From Chitinophagales bacterium (GTDB lineage Bacteria > Bacteroidota > Bacteroidia > Chitinophagales > UBA2359): 10,420 bases of DNA. Positions 1 through 7,324 of the stretch are shown in pieces; position 1 is the stretch's first letter, and each line of letters starts with the position of its first letter. The notes beneath the pieces are model-generated. The model was given only the letters and a program-made list of their open reading frames with translations. It ran no database searches and had not been told where the DNA came from. Position numbers and translations under genes: made by a program. The stretch covers positions 1-10,420 of the forward strand of contig JAHDDN010000101.1 in the NCBI GenBank assembly GCA_020629335.1, read 5' to 3'.

Positions 1-15
1 AAAGGGAAGCCCCAA

Positions 16-56
16 ATAAAAAAAGGGCGGATCATATTTGGAATATGTCCGCCCTT
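16..56 (-). terminator. Rho-independent terminator of the SulP gene
   Basis: Positions 23-31 (AAGGGCGGA) pair perfectly with 48-56 (TCCGCCCTT). The stem continues inside as 33-38 with 42-47, with one bulged base at 32 and a 3-nt loop. Read on the minus strand, the hairpin is followed by a T tract (complement of 18-24, seven A's, then more A's at 14-16). It begins about 20 bp after the stop codon of the transporter gene, so it should end that transcript. The T tract is on one side only, so it is directional. Confidence 0.88.
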
Positions 57-77
57 CAATGAATTGTTAATATTGGA

Positions 78-1985
78 TTATCTGTGCTTTATCATATTAG
101 AAATGGTGCTTTTGGAATTATCTGAATTATCAGCTAATACCATATTATAGCGATTTTCCAACCATTTTAATAAATCTTGGAAGTCATCAAAGCATTCTTC
201 CGTTTTCACTAAGCCTGGAATTAAGTTGAATTTTTCAAACATATCACGGGGCTGATCTTGTAGGTCAGTGAAGAAGACTTTAATGTTTTGTTCGCGTAAG
301 TCTAAAATAGCGTCTTCCATGGCGTAGAGTCCTGATTGATCTACATATGGTACTTTGTCCATTCGGATGATAACCAACTCAATTTCTGGTATTGCGGCGG
401 TCAGGTCTTTAAATCGAGATGCAAAGCCAAAGAATAGTGGACCATCTAAGTGCTTGATGTAAATCTTATCACCAATTTTCTCGATGATCTCGCCTTCATC
501 AGCCCAAGGAATCTCTTGAGAGAATTCTGTTAATTCTGCAGTGTCAGTTCTATCCTCTACTACATCAGAAATTGACTTCATGAATAAGATACAAGATAAA
601 ATAGTACCTACTGCTACGGCTTCTATTAGGCCTACAAAAACGGTCATGAATAATACTAACATCATCACTACTACCTCACCTATAGGTAATTTACGAACAT
701 GCTTTAAGCCTTTGTAGTCCATTACGCCTATACCTACTGTTACTAAGATACCTGCTAATACGGCTGCTGGAATTCGAGAAGCCAGTGGCCCTAAAAGAAG
801 TAGGATCACTAACAAAATGAGCCCCGCTACCATACCTGAAATTTTGGTTTTACCACCTGCTTCTATGTTAACCACGGTACGAATGGTAGCCCCTGCACCT
901 GGAATACCACCAAATAGAGCGGCGATTGTATTACCAATCCCTTGCCCTACTAATTCTTTATTGGGATTATGGCGCGTTTTGGTCATATTATCCGCAACTA
1001 TAGACGTTAATAAAGAATCTATGGCACCAAGCCCTGCTAAAGATAAGGCTGTAAAAATATAAGGCGTGATTTGCCATATACTAAAGCCTGTGAAGATTTC
1101 TAATTTGGGTATGGGTAGACCACTGGGTATGATTCCGATGGTCCTATACTCGGGCAGCAGCAAGACTGCTCCCAAGGTGACGACCACCAGCGCTACCAAT
1201 GCACTGGGTATAGCTTTGGTGATCCGTTTAAAGCCATAGATGATGAATATGGTTATGAGTCCTAAAAGGAGGTCTATAAAATTGATATTTTTTAAGGCAT
1301 TTGGTAGTACTTTGAGCGAGCCTATCACACCAGCAGCATTGCCCTTAGCCAAAGCCACTGACTCTTTCGCAATATCTGCTTGGGTTATTTGTTCGGCTCT
1401 TTTTATAGTTTCTTTGAAGTCTTCTAATACTAGTATATTCTCGGCGGCTTCTTCTTTGAGTATCCGCTCCAATATGACCTCCTCTGCCATTGGTTTAAAT
1501 TCTTGTACATAGGCTGCATCTTCTCCTGGATAATACCCTAACATCGGTAATATTTGGGTAATTAAGATGATGACCCCGATACCTGTCATAAAGCCCGAAA
1601 CTACGGGATAGGGTATGTACCGAATGTATTGCCCGACTCGCATAAAGCCTAGAGCAATTTGCATGACGCCTGCTAATAAGAAGACCATCAAAATGGCTGG
1701 TAATGCCTTGTTAACATCCCCCTCATTAGCTGCGATAATACCTGCAATAACGACCATACTTACAGCTGTCATTGGAGCTGTCGGGCCAGAAATTTGTGTA
1801 TTAGTACCTCCAAATAAAGCGGCGAAGAAACTGATAAAAATGGCACCATATAAACCGGCTGCTGCTCCTAAGCCTGATTGCAAACCGAATGCTAAGGCTA
1901 ATGGTAAGGCAACAATACCAGCAGTGATACCACCTAATATATCTCCTCTAATGTTAGAAAAATCAAATCCGAATATTTTTTTCAT
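78..1985 (-). CDS. SulP family inorganic anion transporter with C-terminal STAS domain
   Basis: This 635-residue inner-membrane protein belongs to the SulP (SLC26-like) family, which moves sulfate, bicarbonate or other anions; the substrate cannot be read from sequence. The N-terminal family signature is at residues 44-71 (GLYGAI...GGTNTQISGPTAP). The second conserved block, 321-352, has AIDSLL, ADNMT and TRHNPNKELVGQG. Hydrophobic helices fill about residues 14-150 and 235-470. The cytoplasmic STAS domain covers about 500-612 and keeps the DxSG loop (VDQSG, 548-552). The roughly 85 residues between the helix ending near 150 and the one starting near 235 are charged and helical, longer than I expect for this loop. 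ATG start at 1985 fits the family N-terminus; no Shine-Dalgarno sequence precedes it. The gene is monocistronic, closed by the hairpin at 16-56. Family is certain; substrate is open. Confidence 0.95.
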   Translation of the reverse strand: MKKIFGFDFSNIRGDILGGITAGIVALPLALAFGLQSGLGAAAGLYGAIFISFFAALFGGTNTQISGPTAPMTAVSMVVIAGIIAANEGDVNKALPAILMVFLLAGVMQIALGFMRVGQYIRYIPYPVVSGFMTGIGVIILITQILPMLGYYPGEDAAYVQEFKPMAEEVILERILKEEAAENILVLEDFKETIKRAEQITQADIAKESVALAKGNAAGVIGSLKVLPNALKNINFIDLLLGLITIFIIYGFKRITKAIPSALVALVVVTLGAVLLLPEYRTIGIIPSGLPIPKLEIFTGFSIWQITPYIFTALSLAGLGAIDSLLTSIVADNMTKTRHNPNKELVGQGIGNTIAALFGGIPGAGATIRTVVNIEAGGKTKISGMVAGLILLVILLLLGPLASRIPAAVLAGILVTVGIGVMDYKGLKHVRKLPIGEVVVMMLVLFMTVFVGLIEAVAVGTILSCILFMKSISDVVEDRTDTAELTEFSQEIPWADEGEIIEKIGDKIYIKHLDGPLFFGFASRFKDLTAAIPEIELVIIRMDKVPYVDQSGLYAMEDAILDLREQNIKVFFTDLQDQPRDMFEKFNLIPGLVKTEECFDDFQDLLKWLENRYNMVLADNSDNSKSTISNMIKHR

Positions 1986-2002
1986 CTTTCAATAATATTT
2001 GA

Positions 2003-2047
2003 ATGGCTATGCCATCACCTTTAGCTAAAAATAATTATAACTAAAGG
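2003..2047. promoter_or_regulatory. Inverted repeats in the SulP gene leader
   Basis: Two small inverted repeats lie just upstream of the transporter start. The first is ATGGC-TAT-GCCAT at 2003-2015. The second is CCTTTAG (2018-2024) facing CTAAAGG (2041-2047) across 16 AT-rich bases. They could be operator half-sites or leader hairpins. No confident -7/-33 promoter could be placed here, so the role is a guess. Confidence 0.3.
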
Positions 2048-2080
2048 AATAACACGTCCATTGGGTGTAAATAGAAGTGC

Positions 2081-2104
2081 CTTAAGATCATCTCGATCTT
2101 TAAG
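2081..2104. other. Small hairpin in gene-free stretch
   Basis: CTTAAGATC (2081-2089) pairs with GATCTTTAAG (2095-2104) with one bulged T at 2101 and a 5-nt loop. No T tract follows on either strand, so it is not a standard terminator. It sits between the transporter leader and the large palindrome and has no assigned function. Confidence 0.4.
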
Positions 2105-2112
2105 ACTTAATA

Positions 2113-2272
2113 AGGAACGCTATAAAAATAACTTTACCATCTTGCTTGGTCTTTTTTCCGTCTGACTGCGTTAAAAAGCCTCGCCGATGCGCTGCATCGA
2201 CTACGTTTTTTGCCTTGTCAGTCGAAAAAAATCCTACAGCAATATTGGTAACTTTATTTTTTTATCATTCCT
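2113..2272. repeat. About 160-bp imperfect palindrome, MITE-like
   Basis: The two halves are near-complementary for their whole length. AGGAA (2113-2117) faces TTCCT (2268-2272). The arm at about 2122-2146 (ATAAAAATAA, TTACCA, TTGCT) matches the reverse complement of about 2238-2263 with few mismatches. A T run at 2152-2157 faces an A run at 2225-2231. GACTG (2164-2168) faces CAGTC (2219-2223). The centre is CGATGC-GCT-GCATCG (2185-2199). There is no open reading frame in it and no clear target-site duplication. It could be a non-autonomous mobile element, a REP-like dispersed repeat or a structured transcript. With the transporter leader and the hairpin at 2081-2104 it fills the 345-bp gap between the two minus-strand genes. 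Confidence 0.6.
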
Positions 2273-2299
2273 AAAGCAAAATGTAAATTAATGTTTTTC

Positions 2300-2332
2300 A
2301 ACGAATTATAAAAAGGAAAGATCAAATTCGTT
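2300..2332. other. Hairpin overlapping a stop codon
   Basis: AACGAATT (2300-2307) pairs perfectly with AATTCGTT (2325-2332) across 17 bases. The right arm covers part of the stop codon of the small minus-strand gene. There is no T run after it on the minus strand, so it is a weak terminator candidate at best. Confidence 0.3.
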
Positions 2333-2669
2333 ATACACTAGAAATACGTTCGGGGGGTGGGGTTAACAGCTCCACATAGTGAAACAGATGTAATGAATTA
2401 CCAAAATAATAACTTAGCTTAACTTTACCTTTACTAATCGTGTTATATTGATCCCTTAGGTAATTCTGTTCCCGCCACTCTTTTTCTTTTTCGTTCTCGT
2501 TTTCTTTTTCTTCTGAGTCACTATCTTCTAATTCTACTAATTCAATCATCTCTATATCACACTCGAATAATCCAATTAGTGGACTAATTACATAAGTTAA
2601 GCTAAGGGCTAGCAGCACTATACTGATACAGCTTTTCAAAAAAGTTTGATATGTCAATAACTGCTTCAA
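2331..2669 (-). CDS. Small membrane-anchored or exported hypothetical protein
   Basis: This 112-residue product matches no family I can name with confidence. A hydrophobic segment at about residues 11-34 (SIVLLALSLTYVISPLIG) is a signal peptide or single membrane anchor. A highly charged Glu/Lys-rich stretch follows at about 42-68 (DSDSEEKENENEKEKEW), then a short tail ending LLTPPPERISSV. Small Bacteroidota proteins with a TPPPE-type ending come to mind, but that is memory only. The start must be TTG at 2669: an in-frame stop lies at 2688-2690, no ATG occurs between, and the first internal Met (41) would remove the hydrophobic segment. A good minus-strand promoter at 2715-2745 supports it being a real gene. 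It diverges from the ABC-F gene. Confidence 0.6.
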   Translation of the reverse strand: MKQLLTYQTFLKSCISIVLLALSLTYVISPLIGLFECDIEMIELVELEDSDSEEKENENEKEKEWREQNYLRDQYNTISKGKVKLSYYFGNSLHLFHYVELLTPPPERISSV

Positions 2670-2714
2670 ATTAGGATTTATTAGTTTTCAAAATAATAAA
2701 TATTTAGTAACTCA

Positions 2715-2745
2715 TAAAGTTATACATCATAGATTAGATAAGCAA
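2715..2745 (-). promoter_or_regulatory. Bacteroidota-type promoter for the small hypothetical gene
   Basis: On the minus strand TTG (complement of 2743-2745) is followed after 20 bases by TAACTTTA (complement of 2715-2722). This is one base off the Bacteroidota consensus TTG-N19-TAnnTTTG. The predicted transcript would start about 40 nt before the TTG start codon at 2669. Confidence 0.5.
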
Positions 2746-2761
2746 GAATGTTTGAAAAAAG

Positions 2762-2798
2762 TTGGAGAAAATCTATTCACAAAAAAAGCGTATCTTTG
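2762..2798 (+). promoter_or_regulatory. Promoter of the ABC-F gene
   Basis: TATCTTTG at 2791-2798 is a perfect match to the Bacteroidota -7 element TAnnTTTG, about 42 bases before the ATG at 2841. The best -33 TTG (2762-2764) is 26 bases upstream, which is longer than usual, so the upstream half is uncertain. The leader contains no Shine-Dalgarno sequence. Confidence 0.65.
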
Positions 2799-2840
2799 CA
2801 TCCGCTTAACGCACTTAGTAAAGAATAAAAAATAAGTTAG

Positions 2841-4475
2841 ATGATTACGGTTAATAATTTAGGTCTACAATACGGGAAACGAGTTTTGTTTGATGAAGTC
2901 AATTTGAAATTTACTTTAGGTAACTGCTATGGAGTCATTGGAGCCAATGGTGCTGGTAAGTCTACCTTCTTGAAGATTTTGTCTAAGGAAATTAATGCTA
3001 CTCGGGGAGAAATCAGCATTGAGCCAGGTAAACGGATGGCTGTATTGAAGCAAAATCACCAAGAATTTGATGATCACACCGTCTTAGATACAGTTATCAT
3101 GGGGCATAAGAAGATGTATGACATCATGGTAGAGAAGAATGCCATCTATATGAATCCTGATGCGACGGATGAAGAAAGCATGAGAGCTGCTGAGCTTGAA
3201 AATGAGTTTGGCGATATGGGAGGCTGGACAGCCGAAAGTGATGCTGCTGGCTTATTGAGTAATTTAGGCGTAAAGGAACACCTTCACACTCGAAAGATGA
3301 GTGAATTGGGCGGTCCTGAGAAAGTCAAGGTATTATTAGCACAAGCTATCTTCGGAGAGCCTGATATTTTATTATTGGATGAGCCTACCAACGACTTGGA
3401 TGCGGTGACTATCTCTTGGTTAGCCAATTTCTTAGCTGATTTTAAGAATACGGTTATTGTGGTTTCTCACGATAGATACTTCTTAGATATGGTTTGTACA
3501 CATGTGGTAGATATTGATTATAGCCAAATCAAAATCTTCACGGGTAATTATACCTTCTGGTATGAGACAAGCCAAATCATGGCGAAGCAAATCGCTAATA
3601 AAAACAAGAAAATCGAAAGTAAGCGTAATGAATTATTGGAATTTATCCAGCGATTTAGTGCGAATGCTTCTAAGTCTAAGCAAGCAACCAGCCGTAAGAA
3701 AGCTTTAGAAAAATTGAATTTAGAAGAGATTCGTCCTTCTACTAGGAAATATCCTTTCATCCACTTCAAGCCAGAGCGTGCTCCTGGTAATCAAATCTTG
3801 AAAGTGAGCAATTTAAGTTATACAGACAATAATGGTGATGTACTATTCAGCAATATTGACTTCACGATGAATAAGGATGAAAAGATAGGCGTAATTTGTA
3901 GAGATCCCGCTGCATTAACTCCTTTCTTTGAAATCATTGCTGGCAAATTAGCTCCTACCACTGGTGAGGTTGAATTCGGCCAAACGATCACTTGGGATTA
4001 TATGCCGAATGATAATGCGGAGTTCTTTAAAGATGATCAGGATTTAGAACTATTAGACTGGTTACGCCAATACTCTGAGGAAAAAGATGAGCCTTTCATT
4101 CGTGGCTTCTTAGGACGTATGTTGTTCTCTGGTGATGAAGTATTCAAGAAATCAAGCGTACTTTCTGGAGGCGAGAAAATGAGATGCATGTTCTCTAAAA
4201 TGATGTTGAGTAATCCTAATTTCTTAATCATGGATGATCCAACGAATCACTTGGATCTGGAATCTATTACCAGCTTAAATAATGCCCTCAAAGATTTTAA
4301 GGGGAATATGCTTTTTACTTCTCATGATCACCAATTAATGGAAACAGTCAGTAATCGTATTGTTGAATTGACTCCTAATGGGGTAATTGATAGCTTGCTG
4401 ACTTTTGAGGAATACTTAGTGGCTGATCGTATCATCGCACAGCGTGCAGAATTATACGGTGAAGTAGGCGTATAG
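2841..4475 (+). CDS. ABC-F family ATPase, YbiT-like
   Basis: This 544-residue soluble protein has two ABC domains in one chain and no membrane segments. That is the ABC-F layout, whose members bind the ribosome near the E site and aid translation. Domain 1 has Walker A GANGAGKST (34-42), a degenerate signature LGGPE (156-160), Walker B with catalytic Glu (LLLDEPTND, Glu181) and switch His210. The charged linker (about 240-310) is the arm that reaches the tRNA in this family. Domain 2 has lost the Walker A lysine (RDPAALTPF, 354-362), keeps LSGGE (441-445) and carries Asp466 in place of the catalytic Glu (LIMDDPTNHLD). The C-terminal half (VLSGGEKMR, DLESITSLNNAL, TPNGVID) resembles E. coli YbiT. 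Single gene with its own promoter and terminator. Whether it affects antibiotic resistance cannot be told. Confidence 0.93.
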   Translation: MITVNNLGLQYGKRVLFDEVNLKFTLGNCYGVIGANGAGKSTFLKILSKEINATRGEISIEPGKRMAVLKQNHQEFDDHTVLDTVIMGHKKMYDIMVEKNAIYMNPDATDEESMRAAELENEFGDMGGWTAESDAAGLLSNLGVKEHLHTRKMSELGGPEKVKVLLAQAIFGEPDILLLDEPTNDLDAVTISWLANFLADFKNTVIVVSHDRYFLDMVCTHVVDIDYSQIKIFTGNYTFWYETSQIMAKQIANKNKKIESKRNELLEFIQRFSANASKSKQATSRKKALEKLNLEEIRPSTRKYPFIHFKPERAPGNQILKVSNLSYTDNNGDVLFSNIDFTMNKDEKIGVICRDPAALTPFFEIIAGKLAPTTGEVEFGQTITWDYMPNDNAEFFKDDQDLELLDWLRQYSEEKDEPFIRGFLGRMLFSGDEVFKKSSVLSGGEKMRCMFSKMMLSNPNFLIMDDPTNHLDLESITSLNNALKDFKGNMLFTSHDHQLMETVSNRIVELTPNGVIDSLLTFEEYLVADRIIAQRAELYGEVGV

Positions 4476-4493
4476 TTATTTAAAAATACAAGC

Positions 4494-4534
4494 AAAAAAA
4501 AAGGGATGACTATTAATTAGTTATCCCTTTTTTT
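4494..4534. terminator. Bidirectional rho-independent terminator
   Basis: AAGGGATGACT (4501-4511) pairs with AGTTATCCCTT (4519-4529), with a single G-T pair at 4508/4522 and a 7-nt loop. The stem continues as A's at 4494-4500 against T's at 4528-4534. T tracts therefore follow the hairpin on both strands. It lies between the ABC-F stop codon and the convergent desaturase stop codon and should serve both. Confidence 0.9.
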
Positions 4535-4573
4535 ATTCTCTTATAATGCAAGTCTTTGTCACTCGCATTGAAT

Positions 4574-5719
4574 TTAATTCAAGTTTGTTTCAGGCGGACG
4601 CCCCATTCTTTTGAGTGTTTCTATATGCGATAAAGTAGCGGTATAGAATGAAGTATTTTCGTGATAAGGCACGCCATACTCATGAGCCGTTTGTTTCACT
4701 ATAGGAGCAATATCTTGATAATGGATATGACAAATATTGGAAAATAAGTGATGCTCTATCTGATAATTCAATCCACCAAAAACAAAATTCACAAAGAAGT
4801 TATTCGGCGCAAAATTAGCGGTTGTATTCATCTGATGTATCGCAAAGGAATGCTCTAACTTACCCTTTTCATCTGGCACTGGAAAATCCGTTTCCTCAAT
4901 CGCATGAGCCAATTGGAATACCACTCCTAAAGTAGTACCTTCTACTAAGTGCATCATAATAAAGCCAAACAAAATATAATACCAAGGCAGCGCAATCACG
5001 GAAAACGGAATGATAATCGCCCAAAGATAATAAATCGCCTTAAAGCCAAACAAACGATACATCTCTTTCTTAGGATATTTACTATTATCATAGCCCCCTA
5101 TTTTCTTAGCGAAAAATTTGCGATAATCTTTCAAAAACACCCACGACAAAGAAGCCAATGGATACAAGAAAAAGGCATAAATATATTGATACTTATGTAT
5201 AGCCCACAAATCTTGCGTTTCTTTCATACGCAAAATCGGCACCTGATCTAAATCGGCATCGTGATCTGGCACATTCGTATAAGTGTGATGAATAACATTA
5301 TGAATAACTGACCAAACATAATCATTCGCCCCCACAACATTAAATAAAGAGCCAATCCATCTATTTGCACGCTTACTCTTCGCATAAGCCCCATGTATCG
5401 CATCATGCGTAATACTCAAACCTACCATAGCTGTAAAAAAGCCACACAACATGGCTATAATTAGCATAACCCAAGGAGTCGCCACAAACCAATTACTAAT
5501 CAACATCACATAAGTTGTGATCAAGCCCGTCAGAATAAAAATCGTCTTTCCGATCATCTTCCAATTGGCCGTCTTCTCGATATTGTTGTCTTTAAAATAT
5601 TGATTTACTCTCCTTTTTACCTCTGGATAAAAATCCATTTGATCCTTATGATTAAAAGTGATACGCGATTTACTCTTGCGCGCCTTAACCTTTGAGGATT
5701 GTTCAATTGTGTTTTTCAT
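4574..5719 (-). CDS. Membrane fatty acid desaturase (front-end/linoleoyl-CoA type)
   Basis: This 381-residue integral membrane di-iron enzyme introduces a double bond into a fatty acyl chain. All three histidine boxes are present: HDAIH (105-109), HNVIHH (140-145) and QIEHH (320-324). The Gln in the third box is typical of front-end (Delta5/Delta6-like) desaturases. There is no N-terminal cytochrome b5 domain, so electrons must come from a separate carrier. Membrane segments lie near 57-75, 80-102, 178-196 and 226-265. The first 30 residues are basic and polar. ATG at 5719; no ribosome binding site. The symporter gene lies upstream on the same strand, 114 bp away with hairpin-forming repeats between, so a shared transcript is doubtful. 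Regiospecificity and acyl carrier cannot be read from sequence. Confidence 0.93.
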   Translation of the reverse strand: MKNTIEQSSKVKARKSKSRITFNHKDQMDFYPEVKRRVNQYFKDNNIEKTANWKMIGKTIFILTGLITTYVMLISNWFVATPWVMLIIAMLCGFFTAMVGLSITHDAIHGAYAKSKRANRWIGSLFNVVGANDYVWSVIHNVIHHTYTNVPDHDADLDQVPILRMKETQDLWAIHKYQYIYAFFLYPLASLSWVFLKDYRKFFAKKIGGYDNSKYPKKEMYRLFGFKAIYYLWAIIIPFSVIALPWYYILFGFIMMHLVEGTTLGVVFQLAHAIEETDFPVPDEKGKLEHSFAIHQMNTTANFAPNNFFVNFVFGGLNYQIEHHLFSNICHIHYQDIAPIVKQTAHEYGVPYHENTSFYTATLSHIETLKRMGRPPETNLN

Positions 5720-5781
5720 TTCAAAAAAAGATTAATATAGTTTAATTGCGTTTTTTAGTTTTAGTTTTGGGGGCTTCCTTT

Positions 5782-5833
5782 TTAACAATGAGCTATGAAT
5801 GATGAACAATAAATATTCATTGTTCATTGTTAA
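5782..5833. repeat. Heptamer-type inverted repeats after the symporter gene
   Basis: Two perfect inverted repeats share bases. TTAACAATGA (5782-5791) faces TCATTGTTAA (5824-5833), and ATGAACAAT (5802-5810) faces ATTGTTCAT (5819-5827). On the minus strand the right part reads AACAATG twice in tandem. They directly follow the symporter stop codon. No T tract follows, so this is not a classic terminator, though the fold may protect or end the transcript. Confidence 0.6.
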
Positions 5834-7285
5834 CTAGTAGGTATAATCCAACTGAGTCGGTTCATTGAGTTCATTCTCTGAAGAAGCAATGATAGTCGCT
5901 ACCGTCGCATCACCTGTTACATTCACCACCGTTCGACACATATCCAATATACGATCTACAGGGAAAATGATGGCGATCCAAGCAGGATTCAAACCAACCG
6001 ACTGCAATACGATAATGAGCATAATCAAACCCGCACTTGGCACAGCTGCCGAACCAATAGAAGCCAGCGTTGCTGTCATAACTATCGTCAATTGTTGAAC
6101 CAAAGTAAGGTCTACCATATGAAATTGGGCTAAAAAAACCACGGCTACTGCTTGATAGAGACTCGTACCATCCATATTGACCGTTGCACCGATTGGAAGC
6201 ACAAAGCTAGTAATTTCTTTGGATACTCCTATCCTATCCCGTACACATTCCATCGTAACTGGTAGGGTGGCGGCACTTGAGCTAGTAGAAAAGGCCAATA
6301 ATTGAGCTGGACCAATCGCTTTAAAGAAATCTCTGTAAGTAGCCAAAACGGACTTCCCTTTACGCCTTTTCGTCAAGAGAATCAACAAAATAGGGTAAAT
6401 CACAAAGATCATCAACCCTAATCCAACGACCACAACTACTGAATATTTTAAAAGTCCATAGAATATATCAATTAAGCTTTGGGGATTATCCCCAGCCATT
6501 TCGGATAACTTACCTGCTAACAAAGCAAACACGAAAAAAGGAGCTGCATCCATGACATGTTCTACCATTTTGAGGAATACCTCATTCACACTATCCACGA
6601 CCTTAATCACAGGTTCTGCTTTCTCTCTGGGTATGGTAATCAGTGTCACCCCAAAGAAAAGAGCGAAGAAAATAATCTGCAACATCAGCCCATTATTTCC
6701 TAATGCATTGAATATATTGCTGGGCACTATATCTTCAACAAATTTTAGTGGGCCACTGTTTTGGGTTTTTCCTGCTGATTCGATTTTACTTTTAACTTTC
6801 TCTGCATCAGAGACTGCCGCTAAGTTCTTCTGGGCATCACTGTTGTACTTGGCATAAGCGGGATCATTCAGATAATTTCGGCCATCTAAGATTTCTACGC
6901 CATCTGTCTGCTGTACCCACATTTCATAACTCATCCTATTAACTATGCGCTGCTCCTCTCCTATGGATTTGCCAGGTTGTAGCATATTCACGAGTAAAAG
7001 TCCCAAACTCACGGCTGTTATGGTTGTGACTAAATAGATCGAGACCGTTTTTAAGCCCAAACGACCGAGTTTAGTTGTATCTGACAAATCAGAAATTCCC
7101 TTGATAATAGAGAATAGCACTAATGGTACTGCAATCAACTTCAACAAACTGATGAATATCTTCCCAAAAGGATTGATCCAATCAATCGTAAACTGGCTCC
7201 ATCCCATACTACTTGATACTAAGGCCCAAATCACGCCTAATACCAATCCAATTATTATTCTCCAATGCAAGGCCAACTTACCCAT
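5834..7285 (-). CDS. Dicarboxylate/amino acid:cation symporter (DAACS, SLC1-like)
   Basis: This inner-membrane secondary transporter imports C4-dicarboxylates or acidic/neutral amino acids with Na+ or H+. With the ATG at 7285 it is 483 residues, beginning MGKLALHWRI, where family members usually begin. A longer reading from the TTG at 7327 would add 14 residues, but I judge that unlikely. Family hallmarks are all present: the serine-rich hairpin 1 (AFSTSSSAATLP, 331-342), NMDGT in helix 7 (370-374), hairpin 2 (AAVPSAGLIML, 413-423), and helix 8 with VDRILDMCRT and NVTGD (443-459), including Arg451, which in this family reads a side-chain carboxylate. Residues about 103-188 form a long polar loop, extended compared with the short archaeal homologues. 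Divergent from the glycosyltransferase-like gene at 7429. Confidence 0.93.
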   Translation of the reverse strand: MGKLALHWRIIIGLVLGVIWALVSSSMGWSQFTIDWINPFGKIFISLLKLIAVPLVLFSIIKGISDLSDTTKLGRLGLKTVSIYLVTTITAVSLGLLLVNMLQPGKSIGEEQRIVNRMSYEMWVQQTDGVEILDGRNYLNDPAYAKYNSDAQKNLAAVSDAEKVKSKIESAGKTQNSGPLKFVEDIVPSNIFNALGNNGLMLQIIFFALFFGVTLITIPREKAEPVIKVVDSVNEVFLKMVEHVMDAAPFFVFALLAGKLSEMAGDNPQSLIDIFYGLLKYSVVVVVGLGLMIFVIYPILLILLTKRRKGKSVLATYRDFFKAIGPAQLLAFSTSSSAATLPVTMECVRDRIGVSKEITSFVLPIGATVNMDGTSLYQAVAVVFLAQFHMVDLTLVQQLTIVMTATLASIGSAAVPSAGLIMLIIVLQSVGLNPAWIAIIFPVDRILDMCRTVVNVTGDATVATIIASSENELNEPTQLDYTY

Positions 7286-7324
7286 AAATAGTGCTTTAAA
7301 AAATTTAACGATTAGGTAAAAGTA

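Noticed and set aside
1615..1995. Plus-strand open frames opposite the SulP gene (also 817-1062 and 1240-1512)
   Set aside because: They lie wholly or almost wholly opposite a clear gene, have low-complexity composition and no promoter or known domain.
3548..3769. Alternative frames within the ABC-F gene (3514-3708 plus, 3548-3769 and 4037-4231 minus)
   Set aside because: They overlap well-conserved ABC-F coding sequence and resemble no protein family.
4949..5251. Plus-strand open frame opposite the desaturase
   Set aside because: It is antisense to conserved desaturase residues. Its basic, repetitive product looks like a shadow frame.
6552..6857. Plus-strand open frames opposite the symporter (also 5865-6098 and 7101-7319)
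   Set aside because: They are antisense to a clear transporter gene and have no independent support.
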